DNA of 64,000 bases from the NCBI RefSeq assembly GCF_022809355.1, contig NZ_JAKZMM010000005.1:62001-126000 (forward strand), written 5' to 3'. Below, in pieces: positions 61,898 to 64,000 of the stretch. Below the pieces are notes generated by a model that was given only the letters and a program-made list of their open reading frames with translations, did not search any database and was not told the DNA's origin. The stretch is from Parabacteroides faecalis. Lineage in GTDB: Bacteria; Bacteroidota; Bacteroidia; Bacteroidales; Tannerellaceae. A program made the translations under genes and the position numbers. How positions within the stretch are numbered: the first letter of the stretch is position 1; the number at the start of each line of letters is the position of its first letter.

Positions 61898-62968
61898 TTA
61901 TTCAATGAGTTTGACAGGTGATTCGTGGGCAAGGTTGATGTTGCCGCTGGTGATGATAGAGTCGCCTACTTTTACTTCGCCGTCATCTACCAAGGTATAG
62001 CTGGTCGCATTCTCCAGTCCGGTATGTACATATACCCACATGGCTTTGCTGTCTTTTAGGGTGAATAATACCTGCTTGCCGGAACGGAGCACAATGGCTT
62101 CTTTGGGCACCACCAGTTGGTCGGGCAGCGAACGGTGGATGCTGACTTGCACGTTCATGCCTTCAAACAGCTTGTCCGATCCGTTTACCAGCGCCTTTAC
62201 TTGTACCATGCCGTTGTCGTCTACCAGCGGATTGATCTCTGAAATGCTTCCGGTGGCTTTCAGGCCGGAAACCGCGAAAGGCTGTACTTCTACGCGGTCG
62301 CCTTTCTGGATAAGTGGCAGTTCATTTTCCAGGATAGAGAACGAAGCTTCCAGCTGGCTGTTGTCGATAATGGTACAGAAGGCTTCGGATGTGGAAGCCT
62401 GGTTATAGGCTTTGGCCGTCAGGTTGGCAACGATCCCGTCGAAAGGAGCGGTCAGCACCGACCGTTTCCATTCGTATTCGGCCAGTTCATACGAGGCCAA
62501 GGCTTGTTCATAGCCACTTTGTACCTTGGCCAGCTTCAGGATGTTGGCGGGAACTTGTGCCGAGTCTGCCAACATATATCCTTGTCCGATCAATACATCT
62601 TGCAACTCCAGTTTGGCTTTCTCGAGGGCATCGGTGGCAATGTCCAGCTGGTTCTTTAACCGAAACGGTTCCAGCTCGGCCAGTTTCTGTCCTTTTCGCA
62701 CCGATTCTCCGTTTTTGACATAGATACGGGCGATGGCGCCAGCCGATTCAAAATATAGTTTCGCCTGGTTGCGGGCTTCTATCTTTCCGTTACTGATCAG
62801 TTCGTGGTGAAATTCTGATCTTACCAAAGGAATAGCAGTTACTTCATTGGTTTCAGAAGGGAGCACTGTCTCTACGGAAGTCTCATTCAGTTCACTCGCT
62901 TTCTTCTCTTTGCCGCAGGCAGTACATAGCAACATCAGCGGGATTGTCAACAGTTTGTAGTTCATCAT
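61898..62968 (-). CDS. RND efflux periplasmic adaptor, lipoprotein
   Basis: A 356-residue membrane fusion protein with a lipoprotein-like signal (Cys18 in LLCTACGKE), lipoyl-type halves (KNGESVRKGQKLAELEP and LTAPFDGIVANLTAKAYN) around a short coiled-coil hairpin, and beta-barrel and membrane-proximal domains. It is the first gene of the operon. Adjacent ATG codons at 62968 and 62965 could both start it; there is no strong ribosome-binding site. Confidence 0.93.
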   Translation of the reverse strand: MMNYKLLTIPLMLLCTACGKEKKASELNETSVETVLPSETNEVTAIPLVRSEFHHELISNGKIEARNQAKLYFESAGAIARIYVKNGESVRKGQKLAELEPFRLKNQLDIATDALEKAKLELQDVLIGQGYMLADSAQVPANILKLAKVQSGYEQALASYELAEYEWKRSVLTAPFDGIVANLTAKAYNQASTSEAFCTIIDNSQLEASFSILENELPLIQKGDRVEVQPFAVSGLKATGSISEINPLVDDNGMVQVKALVNGSDKLFEGMNVQVSIHRSLPDQLVVPKEAIVLRSGKQVLFTLKDSKAMWVYVHTGLENATSYTLVDDGEVKVGDSIITSGNINLAHESPVKLIE

Positions 62969-63051
62969 GATGTTATCATTTAAGTTGTTCCAAATGTATT
63001 TATTTTTATTGGAAATGTCCTATTCTTCCCCCAATATTTTTTCGGGTTGAG

Positions 63052-63083
63052 CAAATATAGGGGAAAGAGTTGCAGCAAACAAA
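63052..63083 (-). promoter_or_regulatory. Promoter of the second RND operon
   Basis: On the minus strand -33 TTTG (63080-63083), 20-bp spacer, -7 TATATTTG (63052-63059): an exact match. The leader is about 80 nt. Confidence 0.85.
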
Positions 63084-63224
63084 AAAGCAAATGGACATTC
63101 TTCTTCTAAGTATTATTGTTAGTTTGTTTATTGTCAGTTGAATATGGATTGACGATACAAATAGTTATTGGACAACGTTCTTTCCTTTTCACTTAAACGT
63201 CAAGATCCGGACAACCCATATTTT

Positions 63225-64000
63225 TCACTTCTTCGGCTTCACCAACATAATCACCCGGTTATCATCTTCACCCAATTTTGCAGCGATATCCTTTAGCTTG
63301 CCTTTTAACTTTCCTTCTTTATAATCCTTTCCAAGATCGAAAGCATCGATGGTAGCACATAATTCGCCTTTGGCATTTATGGGAGCGAACATAACCATAT
63401 ATAATTCCTTTTTATAGGAATAATCGCCATTGTATATGATGTAACTGAAAAAATCCTTTTCTTGGGTATCATACACAAAATAAGTCCTCGGAAATCCTTC
63501 ATCTTTTCTAAAGTCATACACATTCTTTACGCTTTCCATGAAATAATAACGATCGGAAACCATCCTTAAAACCGGATATATTTCCGGATCCATAGTGTGA
63601 ATAGGCGGTGTTCGTACAATAAAAGGATGTAAACTCAAATCAGGCATTAATGTGTATATCGTATCTGAAGAGGCCTCAAATAGGAGCCAATTCTTTCCTA
63701 AAGGAAATATACTGCAATACGGTCCAGGTCCTGCGGATGCTGTTACAACTCCATCAGGTTTTCTTATAACTATAAAAAATAATTTCTTCTCTTTAAATGG
63801 AACTTTAATCTCTTTCGTTATGCTTCCATCTTGTTTCGATACAAGCAAGAACGGTATTTCAAAATTAAACTTATCATAACAAATCAAGTTTTCCTTGTCA
63901 TAATCAAATATATCCACATAAAACGAATTGTTCACACTTTTTTGAATAAGGGCTCGTTTGAAATTTCCTTCCAAATCATAGACTTTTATTTTTTTTGCAT
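63225..64000 (-). CDS. Beta-propeller-like protein (6-bladed type), partial
   Basis: The frame is open through the right edge, so the 5' end is missing. Reading past position 63974 gives KKIKVYDLEGNFKRAL, a typical propeller-blade strand, so the TTG at 63974 is not the start. The visible 258 residues have repeated blade-like units and the pattern of the BF3164/6-bladed propeller lipoproteins common in Bacteroidales (DKENLICYDKFNFEIPFLLVSKQ, YFVYDTQEKDFFSYIIYN). Such proteins are usually exported; the signal would lie outside the window. Function unknown. Confidence 0.75.
   Translation of the reverse strand, partial: AKKIKVYDLEGNFKRALIQKSVNNSFYVDIFDYDKENLICYDKFNFEIPFLLVSKQDGSITKEIKVPFKEKKLFFIVIRKPDGVVTASAGPGPYCSIFPLGKNWLLFEASSDTIYTLMPDLSLHPFIVRTPPIHTMDPEIYPVLRMVSDRYYFMESVKNVYDFRKDEGFPRTYFVYDTQEKDFFSYIIYNGDYSYKKELYMVMFAPINAKGELCATIDAFDLGKDYKEGKLKGKLKDIAAKLGEDDNRVIMLVKPKK

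Overview
The window looks like chromosomal DNA of a Bacteroidales gut anaerobe, most likely Parabacteroides or a close relative (order confident, genus tentative). The evidence is: the lpxD / lpxC order of Bacteroidetes, promoters of the Bacteroidetes type (TTTG, a 19-20 bp spacer, then TAnnTTTG) in front of several genes, little sign of Shine-Dalgarno sequences, a NUDIX-type arabinose regulator, HU-like proteins with extra domains, and a single-chain pyruvate:ferredoxin oxidoreductase. I see no rRNA, tRNA, CRISPR array, insertion sequence or prophage. Apart from two genes cut by the window edges, the genes appear intact.

Layout. 1-6.1 kb (minus): lpxC (cut by the left edge), lpxD, pyrF, prfA, purM and an exported glucosaminidase with two LysM domains. 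6.1-7.9 kb (minus): a short operon of a small winged-helix protein, a lipoprotein metallophosphoesterase and an exported protein, preceded by a palindrome-rich 410-bp gap. 8.3-14.8 kb: an RND efflux operon (adaptor, permease, TolC-like) on the minus strand, divergent from an AraC-type regulator. 14.9-17.9 kb: cytidine deaminase, a YdjC-deacetylase/serine-hydrolase fusion and a hotdog thioesterase. 18-23.1 kb (minus): a close-packed set of an AmgK-like sugar kinase fused to a RapZ C-terminal domain, a MurU-like nucleotidyltransferase, and a large PEP-synthase-like protein with receiver-like N-terminal domains. 23.2-28.1 kb (minus): glutamate dehydrogenase, an HU-like regulator plus a small membrane protein, and an ECF sigma operon with a membrane protein, an exported protein and an outer-membrane barrel.

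28.2-40.1 kb is an L-arabinose/pentose locus: two GH51 arabinofuranosidases flank mutarotase, sugar transporter, galactokinase, a non-catalytic NUDIX regulator (AraR-like), transketolase and ribose-5-phosphate isomerase B. The logic is release of arabinose from polymers, epimerisation and uptake, and entry through the non-oxidative pentose phosphate pathway. araA, araB and araD are not in the window. 40.4-51.5 kb holds rubrerythrin, a DUF2490 protein, an AAA-type ATPase, pyruvate:ferredoxin oxidoreductase, an undecaprenyl-phosphate sugar transferase, ruvX, def, and a carboxyltransferase with its biotin carrier. 51.7-63 kb (minus) holds a DUF1080 protein, EttA and a second RND operon with two different permeases. 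The right edge cuts a beta-propeller-like gene.

The most unusual items are: the kinase-RapZ fusion in an apparent cell-wall amino-sugar recycling operon next to the PEP-synthase-like protein; the deacetylase/serine-hydrolase fusion; a family of GATC-bounded 22-bp-period palindromic arrays found at two places, one of them just downstream of a canonical promoter of the HU-like gene; a candidate small RNA with its own promoter element and terminator; and an ATPase whose Walker B glutamate is glutamine and whose promoter overlaps a long perfect inverted repeat.
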